This document shows positions 18,370 through 26,708 of a stretch of 64,000 nt of DNA, in pieces. The number at the start of each line of letters is the position of its first letter. Within the stretch, counting starts at the first letter, position 1. The stretch lies in assembly GCF_023278045.1 (NCBI RefSeq), contig NZ_CP056783.1:310001-374000 (forward strand), written 5' to 3'. The notes beneath the pieces were generated by a model, which did not search any database, was not told the DNA's origin, and worked only from the letters and a program-made list of their open reading frames with translations. The DNA comes from Flavobacterium sp. K5-23. Lineage in GTDB: Bacteria > Bacteroidota > Bacteroidia > Flavobacteriales > Flavobacteriaceae. Made by a program: the position numbers and the translations under genes.

Positions 18370-18523
18370 GCTAGCGCGAGCCTCCCGCTCGTAAATACAC
18401 AGTATAAAAATATAAAATAGCGTCAATAAAGACAAATATGAATTATCTTTATTATTGATTAATCATTTTTAACAACACCAAATTAATTTTTATCGAGGGC
18501 ACGAGCGGGACACTCGCGAAAGC
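18370..18523. repeat. MITE/REP-like element with 23-base imperfect terminal inverted repeats
   Basis: The left end GCTAGCGCGAGCCTCCCGCT and the right end (18501-18523) are reverse complements over 23 bases with four mismatches, including the shared CCCGCTCGT/ACGAGCGGG core. The interior is AT-rich with no gene. It lies 39 bases after the two-gene insert and is GC-rich at its ends, unlike its surroundings. Confidence 0.7.
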
Positions 18524-18570
18524 ATTGAAAACCATAGTCTAAATGTTGTATGTAATTAAAAAAAGGAAAT

Positions 18571-19044
18571 ATGAAAGAGCTTTTTAAGACAGAGAACTAT
18601 CTAGAACCAATGTTACTACTTGATTACAAAATAGATGCAAACTGCAACACTGTTTACGATGCTTGGACTGATCTGGAGGTATTTAAAAAGTGGTTTTGTC
18701 CTACTGGATTTTCGGTCGCTCTAGCCGAAATGGATCTGAAAGTGGGTGGCTACTTCAGGGTTCATATGAAATCCCCGGAAGGCGAAATTTACCCAACAAA
18801 AGGAGAGTATCTTTTACTTGACAAACCCAATCGACTTGTATATAAAGATTCTTGGGATGACAACAGAGAAAACAACGAACCCACTGTTGTTGAAATCGTT
18901 TTTGAGCCTTTAGGCAATAAAACGCTTATAAAAATATATTCAAGTTTTGCAACTGAGAAACAAAAGAAAAATGTTCTTAGTTCAGGAATTGTCGATGGAT
19001 GGAAAATGTTTTTTAAAAATCTCAATACCGTGTTAAAAGAATAA
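18571..19044 (+). CDS. SRPBCC (AHSA1-like) domain protein
   Basis: A 157-residue START-like protein, distinct from that at 11.7 kb. LLDYKIDANCNTVYDAWTDLEVFKKWFCP forms the first strand and helix, KVGGYFRVHMKSPEGEIYPTKGEY the central sheet, and VDGWKMFFKNLNTVLKE the C-terminal helix. It has an unusually good AGGA ribosome-binding site (AAAAAGGAAAT) for this genome. Homologues include Hsp90-activator-like and polyketide-cyclase-like proteins, so the ligand is open. It is monocistronic. Confidence 0.85.
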   Translation: MKELFKTENYLEPMLLLDYKIDANCNTVYDAWTDLEVFKKWFCPTGFSVALAEMDLKVGGYFRVHMKSPEGEIYPTKGEYLLLDKPNRLVYKDSWDDNRENNEPTVVEIVFEPLGNKTLIKIYSSFATEKQKKNVLSSGIVDGWKMFFKNLNTVLKE

Positions 19045-19104
19045 AACTACCTATTACAAAGCTTCGACTAATGTGATCGAAATAACATTAACTTAAGGAT
19101 ATAT

Positions 19105-19178
19105 TTGTCATTTCGACCATAGGGAGAAATCACATACCGAGAGCAACTAGTGTGATTTCTCCTTTGTCGAAATGACAA
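19105..19178. repeat. Inverted repeat of the TTGTCATTTCGAC type
   Basis: TTGTCATTTCGAC...GGGAGAAATCACA is mirrored by TGTGATTTCTCC...GTCGAAATGACAA, giving a hairpin of about 30 bp per arm with few mismatches. It fills a gene-free stretch (19045-19328). I recall similar TGTCATTTCGAC repeats in intergenic regions of other Bacteroidota; this was not checked. Confidence 0.8.
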
Positions 19179-19289
19179 GCCAACATCGTTTATTTTAACT
19201 AAATGCATTTAGTTCGTGTAAATAAGAAAAAAACTCAGCTACCTTCAACAGTTTTAACAAATTGCTTTTTTTAGAAATTAATTTACATC

Positions 19290-19297
19290 TAGTTTTG
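19290..19297 (+). promoter_or_regulatory. -7 box of the small exported protein gene
   Basis: TAGTTTTG fits TAnnTTTG and lies 31 bases before the proposed TTG start at 19329. Confidence 0.45.
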
Positions 19298-19328
19298 TAC
19301 TTTTGGCTTCAAATTAAAATCTCCTAAA

Positions 19329-19700
19329 TTGACAAAATATTTAAAATATCTTATTTCTCTCTTCCTGGCTTTTGGTCTGATGGTGAATGATGGTGCTTTA
19401 GAATTTCAATCCAATGCAGCTGATTATTATCAATTCTCAAACGCAATTGTAAATAACGAATGGAATACTTCCCGTTCTAAATTATATGTTTTTAATCAGA
19501 CTAACACTTCTGAAAAAACAGCATTTCTAATTCCTTTTAGCTTTCTTCAGTTTGCTGCTAGTTACAGCCTTAAAATTCCCGTTCTCTTTAAATTAAGAAC
19601 ACTTCTTTACCAAAAAATAAGTTCATTTACTATGCAACGTCTCTTTATAAACGAGATGATAACTGCTAGAAACTCCTATACCAATTTATACATAGCCTAG
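19329..19700 (+). CDS. Small exported protein of unknown function
   Basis: A 123-residue protein that I do not recognise. If the TTG at 19329 is the start, residues 1-22 (TKYLKYLISLFLAFGLMVNDG) form a signal peptide or membrane anchor. The rest includes NAIVNNEWNTSRSKLYVFNQTNTSEKT and a hydrophobic stretch IPFSFLQFAASYSLKIPVLF. The next in-frame ATG, 51 bases later, would cut the hydrophobic segment in half, which favours TTG. The well-placed -7 box supports expression. Moderate confidence that it is a real gene. Confidence 0.5.
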   Translation: MTKYLKYLISLFLAFGLMVNDGALEFQSNAADYYQFSNAIVNNEWNTSRSKLYVFNQTNTSEKTAFLIPFSFLQFAASYSLKIPVLFKLRTLLYQKISSFTMQRLFINEMITARNSYTNLYIA

Positions 19701-19776
19701 AAAATTCTTTCTACGCATATATGCTATTCCAAGCATAACGATGATACCTAATGTCTAATCATTTATCATTTACACG

Positions 19777-19947
19777 ATGTATAAACACAAAAACCAATCC
19801 CGTTTGGAGCAATCCAAACGCCCTATTCTTTGGGCTAAAAGAAAATTAATGCTGCTTCTTACTGCATTTATGATAGGAATGTCTAACGGAATGAACGTAG
19901 GCGACACTAAAGTTCACGGTAAACAAAATCAAACGGAACAACAATAA
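19777..19947 (+). CDS. 56-residue single-helix small protein
   Basis: A short gene starting at ATG 19777. Its N-terminus is basic (MYKHKNQSRLEQSKRPILWA), followed by one hydrophobic helix (KLMLLLTAFMIGMSNGMNV) and a polar tail ending KQNQTEQQ. It ends six bases before a strong intrinsic terminator, which supports transcription through it, probably with the preceding exported-protein gene. Function unknown. Confidence 0.5.
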   Translation: MYKHKNQSRLEQSKRPILWAKRKLMLLLTAFMIGMSNGMNVGDTKVHGKQNQTEQQ

Positions 19948-19952
19948 AACAC

Positions 19953-19981
19953 AAAAGCCATGAGTACATCATGGCTTTTTG
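19953..19981 (+). terminator. Intrinsic terminator after the small-protein genes
   Basis: AAAAGCCATGA pairs with TCATGGCTTTT around GTACA, followed by T residues. Confidence 0.88.
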
Positions 19982-20071
19982 TATTTATACAGTTACTGTT
20001 TAAAAATTATTTCCATAAACACAAACCAACCTTATTTCCCTTAATATCTTAATGGTTAAACTTTTCTAAAT

Positions 20072-20899
20072 TTAAAAACCTATTTTTTTAGATACAGCCA
20101 CAACATCTCCAATGCTAACACTTCCCTCCTGCTTGGCAATTAAATTTTGTCCAAAAATCACATTGTTTCCTACTCTTTTATATTTGGACAAAGTCAATAA
20201 AGGCTCTTTTCCGGCAACGATTCCTTTTTCGGGATCTACAGTTATCATCACGCATCTTCCGCAAGGTTTAACTCCATAAAAAGGGAGATTCCCTATGGTA
20301 AACTCACTCCACGTTTCCTCTTCATAAGATTCACCACCGGTAAAAACAAAATTAGGTCGGAATCGTTTCATAGGCACCGCTTCCTTCATACGGGAATTTA
20401 AATCATCCAAAGACGACTGTCCTATGATTAAATAAGGAAATCCATCCGAAAATGAATTGATATCTTCTGGTGTAACCGCATAATCCGAATCAACTTTTCT
20501 ATGACTCTCTTCTGGCATATAAACCAATCGAACGGAGTATCCCAAAATTTCAGAAAACCAATTCGAAATAGTTTTGTCCACTTCATAGGCAGCAACAGTA
20601 TCATCCCAAACAACGGCGTCTAGATTTTCAGTATCGGTGTTTGCAGTTGGATATAGTGCTACTTTGACTTTCTCAACTGTTTTTTCTCTGTGGCTAATAA
20701 TTAAAAAATCCTCTTCCATTTCAGTTTCAAAAAGCGCCAGTTCTGGATTTTCCCTTTGAGAAAGAAAAACCCCTTTGTCATCAACCAACATCCAACGGCG
20801 ATCGCGTTCTAATCCTCGATGTGTAACATTGGATTCTTGAAGGCTAATTCCGCCTAATGATTTTATTGGATAAACCCAGATTTCCGAAAGTTGAAGCAT
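20072..20899 (-). CDS. MOSC domain protein (YcbX/mARC-like, without ferredoxin domain)
   Basis: A 275-residue protein of the MOSC family, which carries molybdenum cofactor through a conserved Cys and often reduces N-hydroxylated compounds. The N-terminal MOSC_N beta-barrel is clear: LSEIWVYPIKSLGGISLQES and HRGLERDRRWMLVD in the first 45 residues. The core has RFRPNFVFTGG near 178 and VKPCGRCVMITVDPEKG near 212, where the Cys pair includes the likely cofactor ligand. E. coli YcbX has a C-terminal 2Fe-2S domain, which is missing here, so electrons would have to come from a separate partner. It is a lone gene. Confidence 0.88.
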   Translation of the reverse strand: MLQLSEIWVYPIKSLGGISLQESNVTHRGLERDRRWMLVDDKGVFLSQRENPELALFETEMEEDFLIISHREKTVEKVKVALYPTANTDTENLDAVVWDDTVAAYEVDKTISNWFSEILGYSVRLVYMPEESHRKVDSDYAVTPEDINSFSDGFPYLIIGQSSLDDLNSRMKEAVPMKRFRPNFVFTGGESYEEETWSEFTIGNLPFYGVKPCGRCVMITVDPEKGIVAGKEPLLTLSKYKRVGNNVIFGQNLIAKQEGSVSIGDVVAVSKKIGF

Positions 20900-21225
20900 A
20901 ACTACTTTATTTTCCTCAAAAATAATAAAAACAAATTACCAACGGTAGGCAATTCGGATTGAGTCCTAATAAGAATCGGGAAAATTAATGTTTTTACAAA
21001 AAAGAAGATACGCACTTAAATAAATCGTAAATTTATATTAAATTAAAAAAAGATTCAAAATACTGATTATCAAATCATTATACACTGTTCAATATTCAAT
21101 TGACAATAAAAAAAAATTAATGCTTTAATTCACAGGAACAAGCAAGAATGCCTGTTCATCCAAGAATTGAGGGCATTAAAAATAGGTGTCGATCAGGCTT
21201 ATGAGTCGACTTAAAAACTACAGCC
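20900..21225. other. Gene-free stretch upstream of the cytochrome c gene
   Basis: An AT-rich spacer between the divergent MOSC and cytochrome genes. I see no open reading frame or strong hairpin. Imperfect inverted words exist (GAACA...TGTTC near 21135-21156; GGCATT mirrored by AATGCC near 21147-21180) but none looks like a defined site. Confidence 0.5.
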
Positions 21226-21834
21226 ATGAAAACATCAGAACAACAAAGTGAACTCTTCAAACACACACTACATAAACTCCTCCGAGTCCTAAAAATAGAG
21301 TTTACAATCGTTGCCGTTGTGACGTTTGCATTACTGACACTTACTTCCTGCCAAAATTCAGATAAAAAACAGAAACCAGTTGAACAGAACTACCCTCAAC
21401 AAAAAGAAGAGGAAAATCATATGGATGAACACAGCGGGCATTCTCAACGTATGAATGAAACCAAAGAATGGTTAAAACTGGAATTGGGAGAAAAGTACAA
21501 TCAGCCCGTATCTCCCGGCACAACAGAACAACTTGCGCAAGGCAAAGACGTATTCACAAAAAATTGCGTTAGTTGCCATGGTAATGGAGGCAAAGGAGAT
21601 GGTCCCGGATCAGCTGGATTACAGCCAAAACCAGCCGATTTTACCAATCCAGAACATTCCTCCTTTTATTCAAACCAGGGTCGAATATACCTCATAAAAA
21701 AAGGAATAAAGGGAACCGCAATGACGGGATGGGAAAACACCCTGAGCGAAGAGGAAATCCTTTCTGTTTACGTATTTGTGAACTCTCTAAAAAATCCAGA
21801 TGAAATGATGGAACACCACGGGCAAAATCATTAA
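21226..21834 (+). CDS. Cytochrome c lipoprotein
   Basis: A 202-residue exported monohaem cytochrome. A long N-terminal segment ends in a hydrophobic helix and lipobox (ALLTLTSC, Cys42). A Glu/His-rich linker follows, then a class I cytochrome c domain with the haem motif CVSCH at 114-118 (KNCVSCHGNGGKGDGPG) and a probable axial Met in GTAMTGWENTLSEEEI near 165. This matches the small c-type cytochromes that pass electrons in the periplasm. It lies just before the minus-strand copper island; whether it serves that island is unknown. A YceI-like gene follows 123 bases later on the same strand. Confidence 0.88.
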   Translation: MKTSEQQSELFKHTLHKLLRVLKIEFTIVAVVTFALLTLTSCQNSDKKQKPVEQNYPQQKEEENHMDEHSGHSQRMNETKEWLKLELGEKYNQPVSPGTTEQLAQGKDVFTKNCVSCHGNGGKGDGPGSAGLQPKPADFTNPEHSSFYSNQGRIYLIKKGIKGTAMTGWENTLSEEEILSVYVFVNSLKNPDEMMEHHGQNH

Positions 21835-21957
21835 ACAATAAAAAAACAGGAATGATTCGAATGTTAATAACTGAATAATTTTTAAAGGAATGAAGAATAT
21901 TTCAAGTTAAGAAAAGTAATTATAAGCAAACACATAACGCAATATAAGTATAAAGCA

Positions 21958-22509
21958 ATGGCAAAAATTTTAAAAATAGCAAGGGCATTCACTATTATAG
22001 TAGTGCTACTTTGGAACTTTTCAACTAAAGCACAGCAAAGATACCAGACAAGGGAAGGGATTATAGCCGTTATTGGCTCATACAGGGATTCCATAGTAAT
22101 TGCCAGTAACGATCATTTGTTTGTTTTACTCAATTATGAAACTGCTGATATCACATTAACACTTAATCCGGCTACTTTACGCACTACGACAGACTCATTG
22201 AATGTGATACTCACCAACTTATCCCTAATGCCTGTAATACTGAAAGGAAAACTGAACATTCCTTTCGTGAATACTTTAGAACATCCAGATCAGAAACTAA
22301 ATTTTACGGCAGAACTGCATATGAATAAAATAATAAAAACAATATATGCAAATGGGCAACTTAAACACATTGCGGGCAACGAAACCTTTTCTAATTTGCT
22401 TACTCTTAATTTTAAATTGCTATTAAGCGATTTCGGAATCTTTTTGCCGGAAGGTTGGAGCGACGAGATAACGATACAAATTAATCAGGCGATGCTTAAA
22501 AAGCAATGA
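21958..22509 (+). CDS. Exported protein, weakly YceI-like
   Basis: A 183-residue exported protein with a signal peptide (residues 8-26, ending TKAQQ). The mature part alternates strands in a pattern reminiscent of YceI lipocalin-like proteins: EGIIAVIGSYRDSIVIASND, LLNYETADITLTLNPATLRTTTDSLN, VILKGKLNIPFVNTLEHPDQ, and NFTAELHMN. YceI members bind isoprenoid-type lipids, but this call is weak and no ligand can be named. It ends at a terminator shared with the convergent multicopper oxidase gene. Confidence 0.6.
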   Translation: MAKILKIARAFTIIVVLLWNFSTKAQQRYQTREGIIAVIGSYRDSIVIASNDHLFVLLNYETADITLTLNPATLRTTTDSLNVILTNLSLMPVILKGKLNIPFVNTLEHPDQKLNFTAELHMNKIIKTIYANGQLKHIAGNETFSNLLTLNFKLLLSDFGIFLPEGWSDEITIQINQAMLKKQ

Positions 22510-22551
22510 AATAAAAATGGCTTCCCTGAGGAAGTGCCAAATATAATAACA

Positions 22552-22590
22552 AAAAAAGATGTTTGCTTTTTACCACAAACATCTTTTTTA
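22552..22590. terminator. Bidirectional terminator at the end of the copper island
   Basis: AAAAAAAGATGTTTG pairs with CAAACATCTTTTTT around a 10-base loop. It lies between the convergent YceI-like and multicopper oxidase genes and serves both. Confidence 0.88.
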
Positions 22591-22609
22591 TAACTTTAAA
22601 ATTGGATTT

Positions 22610-24862
22610 TTAATAATTCAAATTCACTCCAAAACCCACTCCCATATCACTGTCGTAATGTGTTGTTATCCCAAAGTTTTTACCCACAATGTATTTCAAT
22701 CCGGCCATATATTCTTTATCTGTATTGACCATAAAAGCCATTCGCAAACGTTTTGAAACAGGAATGTCTTCACGTGATAATTGAAAACGAACGTTTCCAT
22801 CACTAAAAACCTCAGCCTGTGCAATGACCAAAAGCGGCAAAGTATAATTGACCCCTAAACTCACTACCGAACGATTGTCTTTAGTATTCGATTGACCAAA
22901 AACATTTTTCTCTACCTCATCTATTCCAAACTTTCTATAACGCCAGTCAAAACCGATGAATGGCATCAACCATTGATTTTTACCTATGTATCTCCCTATA
23001 TGAGTTTCGGTTTCATAACCGTGTCTATCGTGGTACCCCAAACGCCATTCAGTTTCAAAAGCCCATCTTGCATTTTGCGCCATCGCTTTTCCATCATTTC
23101 CGTTTGTAGAAAAATCATTCTCGGCCATAACATGAATTCCGTTACTTTCTTTTTGCAATTTTTTATAGGCCCATTCTTTATTGGGTAAAAGTGGGTTTGC
23201 AGCCGAGTTTTCATAACTAAATACCCTGTTCATTCCCGCCATCATATGATATAAAATGTGGCAATGAAAAAACCAATCTCCATCAGCATTGGCATTAAAC
23301 TCAATAGTATCCGTTTCCATTGGCATAATATCCAATACGTTTTTTAAAGGTGCAAACTCTCCCTGCCCATTCAACACTCTAAAGTCATGTCCATGTAAAT
23401 GCATCGGGTGACGCATCATGGAATTATTATGCAACACAATCCGAACGTTCTCCCCTTTTTTGATTAGAATTTTATCTGTTTCTGATAGGACTTTATTATC
23501 CATACTCCACAAATACCGATTCATGTTTCCCGTTAATTCAAAACGCAATTCACGTACAGGAGCATCTACAGGAAGCGTGGTCACTGTTGGAGATTTTAAC
23601 ATCGAATAATTTAGCGTTACTATGTCAGATGAATTGGAACTCATAGTATGTTTTGAATGATCCGTTTTATCATTCATCTTCATTTCTTTAGGACTTTCGA
23701 CTTTTGACTTTTGACTATCTCCAGTAATCTCCGGATACATTACGGTATTCATATCCATTTTTTGAAGACTCATATCCATACCCATATCGTTCATGGTTCC
23801 ATCCATGTTCATCATGTCATTCATCATTTTCATCCCTTCAAAATAATTCAATTTTGGCAATGGAGAAACTAATTGTTTGATTCCATTACCTATATAAAGA
23901 GAAGCTGATTTGGTTCTGTCTTCTGGTGTGGCCAAGAATTCGTAAGCCGTATTATCTGCTGGAATAGTCACCACAACATCATAAGTTTCTGAAACTCCTA
24001 TTATCAATCGATCCACGTCAACGGGTTCTACATCATTTCCATCATTGGCAACGACCGTGATTTTTCCTCCGGCATAAGTCAGCCAAAAATAGGATGAAGC
24101 ACCAGCATTAGAAATTCGCAAACGTACTTTATCTCCTCCTTTAGATTTGCTTAGTACTTTTGCCATAGATTCATTAAATCCGTTTATCAAGAATTTATCA
24201 TAATACACATCACTTACATCCATGGCCAACATGCGTTTCCATTCGTTGTTGAGTTTGGTTTTAAAATGCCCTTTTCTAATGGCTTCCGCATAACTTTGAG
24301 TAGTTCCTTTTTTAATTGCAAACCAATCGGAAGCATTGTGTAGCATTCGGTGGACATTATCAGGATTGTAATCCGTCCATTCGCTCAAAACAACAGGAAG
24401 TGCCGGCAAATCATCAATCCCTTTTCTAAAAGTAGGATCACTATCTTTTTTCTTCAATGTCAAAGCGCCATACATTCCTATTTGTTCTTGCAAACCAGAA
24501 TGGCTATGATACCAGTGCGTACCGCTTTGTACAATTGGGAAACTGTATTTATGAGTGGTATGCGGTGCTATTGGCATTTGGGTAAGAAAGGGTACTCCGT
24601 CTTCTTTATTAGGCAAAAACAGGCCGTGCCAATGCAGGGAAGTAGATTCATCCATTTCATTATGAACATAAATCTCAGCAATATCCCCTTCCGTAAAAGT
24701 AAGGGTTGGCATAGGAATTTGTCCGTTTACGGCAATGGCTCTTTTATCTTTCCCCGTAAAGTTCACAATGGTGTCTTTTACGTATAAATCATAACGAACT
24801 ACTTTTTGTGCATTTGCAGAGATAGTAAAAACCAATCCTAATAGTAGTATTCTATATTTCAT
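22610..24862 (-). CDS. Multicopper oxidase with C-terminal CopB-like barrel segment
   Basis: A 750-residue exported protein. Residues 1-19 are a signal peptide. Residues 20-560 are a CopA/PcoA-type multicopper oxidase: HWHG at 77-80, HWYHSH at 116-121, HPMHLHGH at 485-492 and HCHILYHMMAGM at 533-544, giving T1 ligands His485, Cys534, His539 and axial Met544. A Met-rich linker at about 342-374 and an Asp/His-rich stretch to 405 probably bind copper. Residues 598-750 are unlike an oxidase: alternating strands such as WAFETEWRLGYHDRHGYETETHIGRYIG and a final aromatic GVGFGVNLNY suggest a CopB/PcoB-type outer-membrane barrel. The oxidase call is certain; the fused barrel is inferred. Only eight bases separate it from the upstream PepSY gene. 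Confidence 0.93.
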   Translation of the reverse strand: MKYRILLLGLVFTISANAQKVVRYDLYVKDTIVNFTGKDKRAIAVNGQIPMPTLTFTEGDIAEIYVHNEMDESTSLHWHGLFLPNKEDGVPFLTQMPIAPHTTHKYSFPIVQSGTHWYHSHSGLQEQIGMYGALTLKKKDSDPTFRKGIDDLPALPVVLSEWTDYNPDNVHRMLHNASDWFAIKKGTTQSYAEAIRKGHFKTKLNNEWKRMLAMDVSDVYYDKFLINGFNESMAKVLSKSKGGDKVRLRISNAGASSYFWLTYAGGKITVVANDGNDVEPVDVDRLIIGVSETYDVVVTIPADNTAYEFLATPEDRTKSASLYIGNGIKQLVSPLPKLNYFEGMKMMNDMMNMDGTMNDMGMDMSLQKMDMNTVMYPEITGDSQKSKVESPKEMKMNDKTDHSKHTMSSNSSDIVTLNYSMLKSPTVTTLPVDAPVRELRFELTGNMNRYLWSMDNKVLSETDKILIKKGENVRIVLHNNSMMRHPMHLHGHDFRVLNGQGEFAPLKNVLDIMPMETDTIEFNANADGDWFFHCHILYHMMAGMNRVFSYENSAANPLLPNKEWAYKKLQKESNGIHVMAENDFSTNGNDGKAMAQNARWAFETEWRLGYHDRHGYETETHIGRYIGKNQWLMPFIGFDWRYRKFGIDEVEKNVFGQSNTKDNRSVVSLGVNYTLPLLVIAQAEVFSDGNVRFQLSREDIPVSKRLRMAFMVNTDKEYMAGLKYIVGKNFGITTHYDSDMGVGFGVNLNY

Positions 24863-24870
24863 CTCACTCC

Positions 24871-25593
24871 TTATTTAATTATACTTCTTTTCATTTTTCT
24901 CTTTATCTTCCTTATTGTGGGAGACGTAATAAACCAAAGTAAAAAGCCGCTTAAAACAGTTATTAACCCTAATACTGAAAATATTCTTAATACTATGTTA
25001 TTCATATTGTCACGCCCTTCGTAATCCATCGTATGAGTCATCCATAAAAAATCAAACCATCTCCAGTCCCGATGTCTAACCGTTTGAAAAGCGCCATCAT
25101 TTACAGAAACATACACTTTCAAATTGTTAGGTTCATTATAGGAAATCACATAAGCGGGCAGCAATTTTTCCCTGTATTCGTGGTGTTTCCCAACAGAATT
25201 AATCAGCTGAATGTCCTTTACGGTTATACCCGAAACAATATTTTTATTGGCAATCGCTATTGCTTCCTCTTTAGAAACCCCTTTCTTTAAATCTCCAGTT
25301 CTAGCATGAAAAAGCTGCTTTTTATTTATCCAATAGTAAGGTTCATTCTTGATTTCTCTTAAATCTATTGATGCTATTGCAAGTGAAGGACTTAAAGCTG
25401 AAGGACTTAATAAATTTGAAAAAGAGGTTGCTACAACCCCTGTTTTTCTAAATTGATCTCCATGGATATCATCAATATTGGTCCAACTAAAATACAAGCC
25501 GCTAATCGTCCACATTAAGAATTGAAGCCCTAAAAAAATTCCCAAATACCGATGAGATTTTCTAATCCATTTCGCTTTTTTTCCTTTAATCAT
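24871..25593 (-). CDS. PepSY domain membrane protein
   Basis: A 240-residue protein with a transmembrane segment near residues 13-33 (YLGIFLGLQFLMWTISGLYF) and another near 205-227 (IFSVLGLITVLSGFLLWFI). Between them lie two PepSY-like units, including SKEEAIAIANKNIVSGITVKDIQLI. The topology (PepSY-associated TM) resembles small members of the family found with iron or copper acquisition and reductase systems. Here it sits between the oxidase and DUF2911 genes, eight and 45 bases away, so it is probably an accessory membrane protein of the copper operon. A redox role is inference. Confidence 0.85.
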   Translation of the reverse strand: MIKGKKAKWIRKSHRYLGIFLGLQFLMWTISGLYFSWTNIDDIHGDQFRKTGVVATSFSNLLSPSALSPSLAIASIDLREIKNEPYYWINKKQLFHARTGDLKKGVSKEEAIAIANKNIVSGITVKDIQLINSVGKHHEYREKLLPAYVISYNEPNNLKVYVSVNDGAFQTVRHRDWRWFDFLWMTHTMDYEGRDNMNNIVLRIFSVLGLITVLSGFLLWFITSPTIRKIKRKMKRSIIK

Positions 25594-25638
25594 ATATACT
25601 TTTTCATTAAGTTAAACATTATCGAATAGTTGCTGTTT

Positions 25639-26514
25639 TTACTTTTTATTTTTAAGCAATAACTCCCACTCTTCAATTTGTTTTTTTAATGATACCGCTA
25701 CTTTCATTTTTTTGTTTTCAGCAATTGCCAATGCTGTTTTAGCAGCTAGAATAGCATTGGGAAAATCTTTTAAATCAACATATATTTTTTGTCTTAAATT
25801 AGGGTAACTAAAATTTGTTCCATCTATTTTTTCTGCATCATTAAGCCACTGTATTGCTTTCATAGAATCCCTATTAGTACTATAATAATAGTTTGCTGCT
25901 TGAAATAATAAATTAACATTCTGCGTTTTTTCTTTTACAATATGCTTTTCTATTAATGCCAGAATATTTTCATCGGCTTTACTTTTTAATGGAATTTTCA
26001 CCATAGTGTTTTCCCACATCAATTTTAAGAAACCTTCTCCTTTGTTATTAATGTCGTTTACTTCTATTGTAAATGTTTCATAAAAATTAGCCGTTTTCTC
26101 AACAGGTACAGTAAAACGAAAAACATCTTTCTTCTCGTCATAACCTGTTGTCCCGTGTAAAGTAGTATCTGTATTTACAATTATAGTCCATTCCTTTTTT
26201 GAAGGAATAGTGTAAATCGAATATTTACCTGATTCTAAAATTGTATTTCCAAAATCTATCGTTTCATTAGTTGCAAATGTGGTACAACCACTAGCTCCTG
26301 TTCTCCACATTTCATCAAAGGGCACTAATTCCCCAAAAACTTTTCTTCCTCTTGTCAATGGCCTATTATAGGTTACATTAACGATTGTACTTCCTATTTC
26401 CTGTTCAAAAGAGGCTGACGGACTTGGCTCTGTTAATTTTATTTGAACTTTTTCTTGTGCAGAAATTAACAATGCTTGTAAAATAAATACACTAATTAAA
26501 ATTACTCTTTTCAT
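25639..26514 (-). CDS. DUF2911 domain exported protein
   Basis: A 291-residue exported protein: signal peptide 1-19 (ISVFILQALLISAQE), then a DUF2911 domain spanning about 20-170 with ASFEQEIGSTIVNVTYNRPLTRGR, WRTGASGCTTFATNETIDFG, and the LESGKYSIYTIPSKKEWTIIVN repeat-like strands. The C-terminal 100 residues form TPR-like helices (ALIEKHIVKEK, NYYYSTNRDSMKAIQWLNDAEKI). The DUF2911 function is unknown; members are common in Bacteroidota and are usually predicted periplasmic. It lies in the copper island, 30 bases after a tiny membrane-peptide gene. Confidence 0.85.
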   Translation of the reverse strand: MKRVILISVFILQALLISAQEKVQIKLTEPSPSASFEQEIGSTIVNVTYNRPLTRGRKVFGELVPFDEMWRTGASGCTTFATNETIDFGNTILESGKYSIYTIPSKKEWTIIVNTDTTLHGTTGYDEKKDVFRFTVPVEKTANFYETFTIEVNDINNKGEGFLKLMWENTMVKIPLKSKADENILALIEKHIVKEKTQNVNLLFQAANYYYSTNRDSMKAIQWLNDAEKIDGTNFSYPNLRQKIYVDLKDFPNAILAAKTALAIAENKKMKVAVSLKKQIEEWELLLKNKK

Positions 26515-26543
26515 TTTTTTTTGGTTTTGGTTTTGGTTTTAAA

Positions 26544-26681
26544 TTATTTTCTTTTTCTATACCTGTGAGCAGCTACTAATAATACTAGTGCAAAAATCAA
26601 TATTGATACCCACCAAAAAATATGCATTCCCATAAATATATAGGATCCCATATGCATTCCTTCATTTCCATGATCATTCAT
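26544..26681 (-). CDS. 45-residue membrane peptide of the copper island
   Basis: A short gene with ATG at 26681 and TAA at 26544. The N-terminus is rich in His and Met (MNDHGNEGMHMGSYIFMGMH), followed by one transmembrane helix (IFWWVSILIFALVLLVAAH) and a basic end RYRKRK. It sits 27 bases after the Met-repeat lipoprotein gene and 29 bases before the DUF2911 gene, in an unbroken minus-strand series. The His/Met-rich head and location suggest a copper-binding or accessory peptide. Similar small HM-rich membrane proteins are common in such islands, as I recall. Confidence 0.65.
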   Translation of the reverse strand: MNDHGNEGMHMGSYIFMGMHIFWWVSILIFALVLLVAAHRYRKRK

Positions 26682-26708
26682 AACTTTTTGTTTTAGGTTT
26701 ATATTCTA

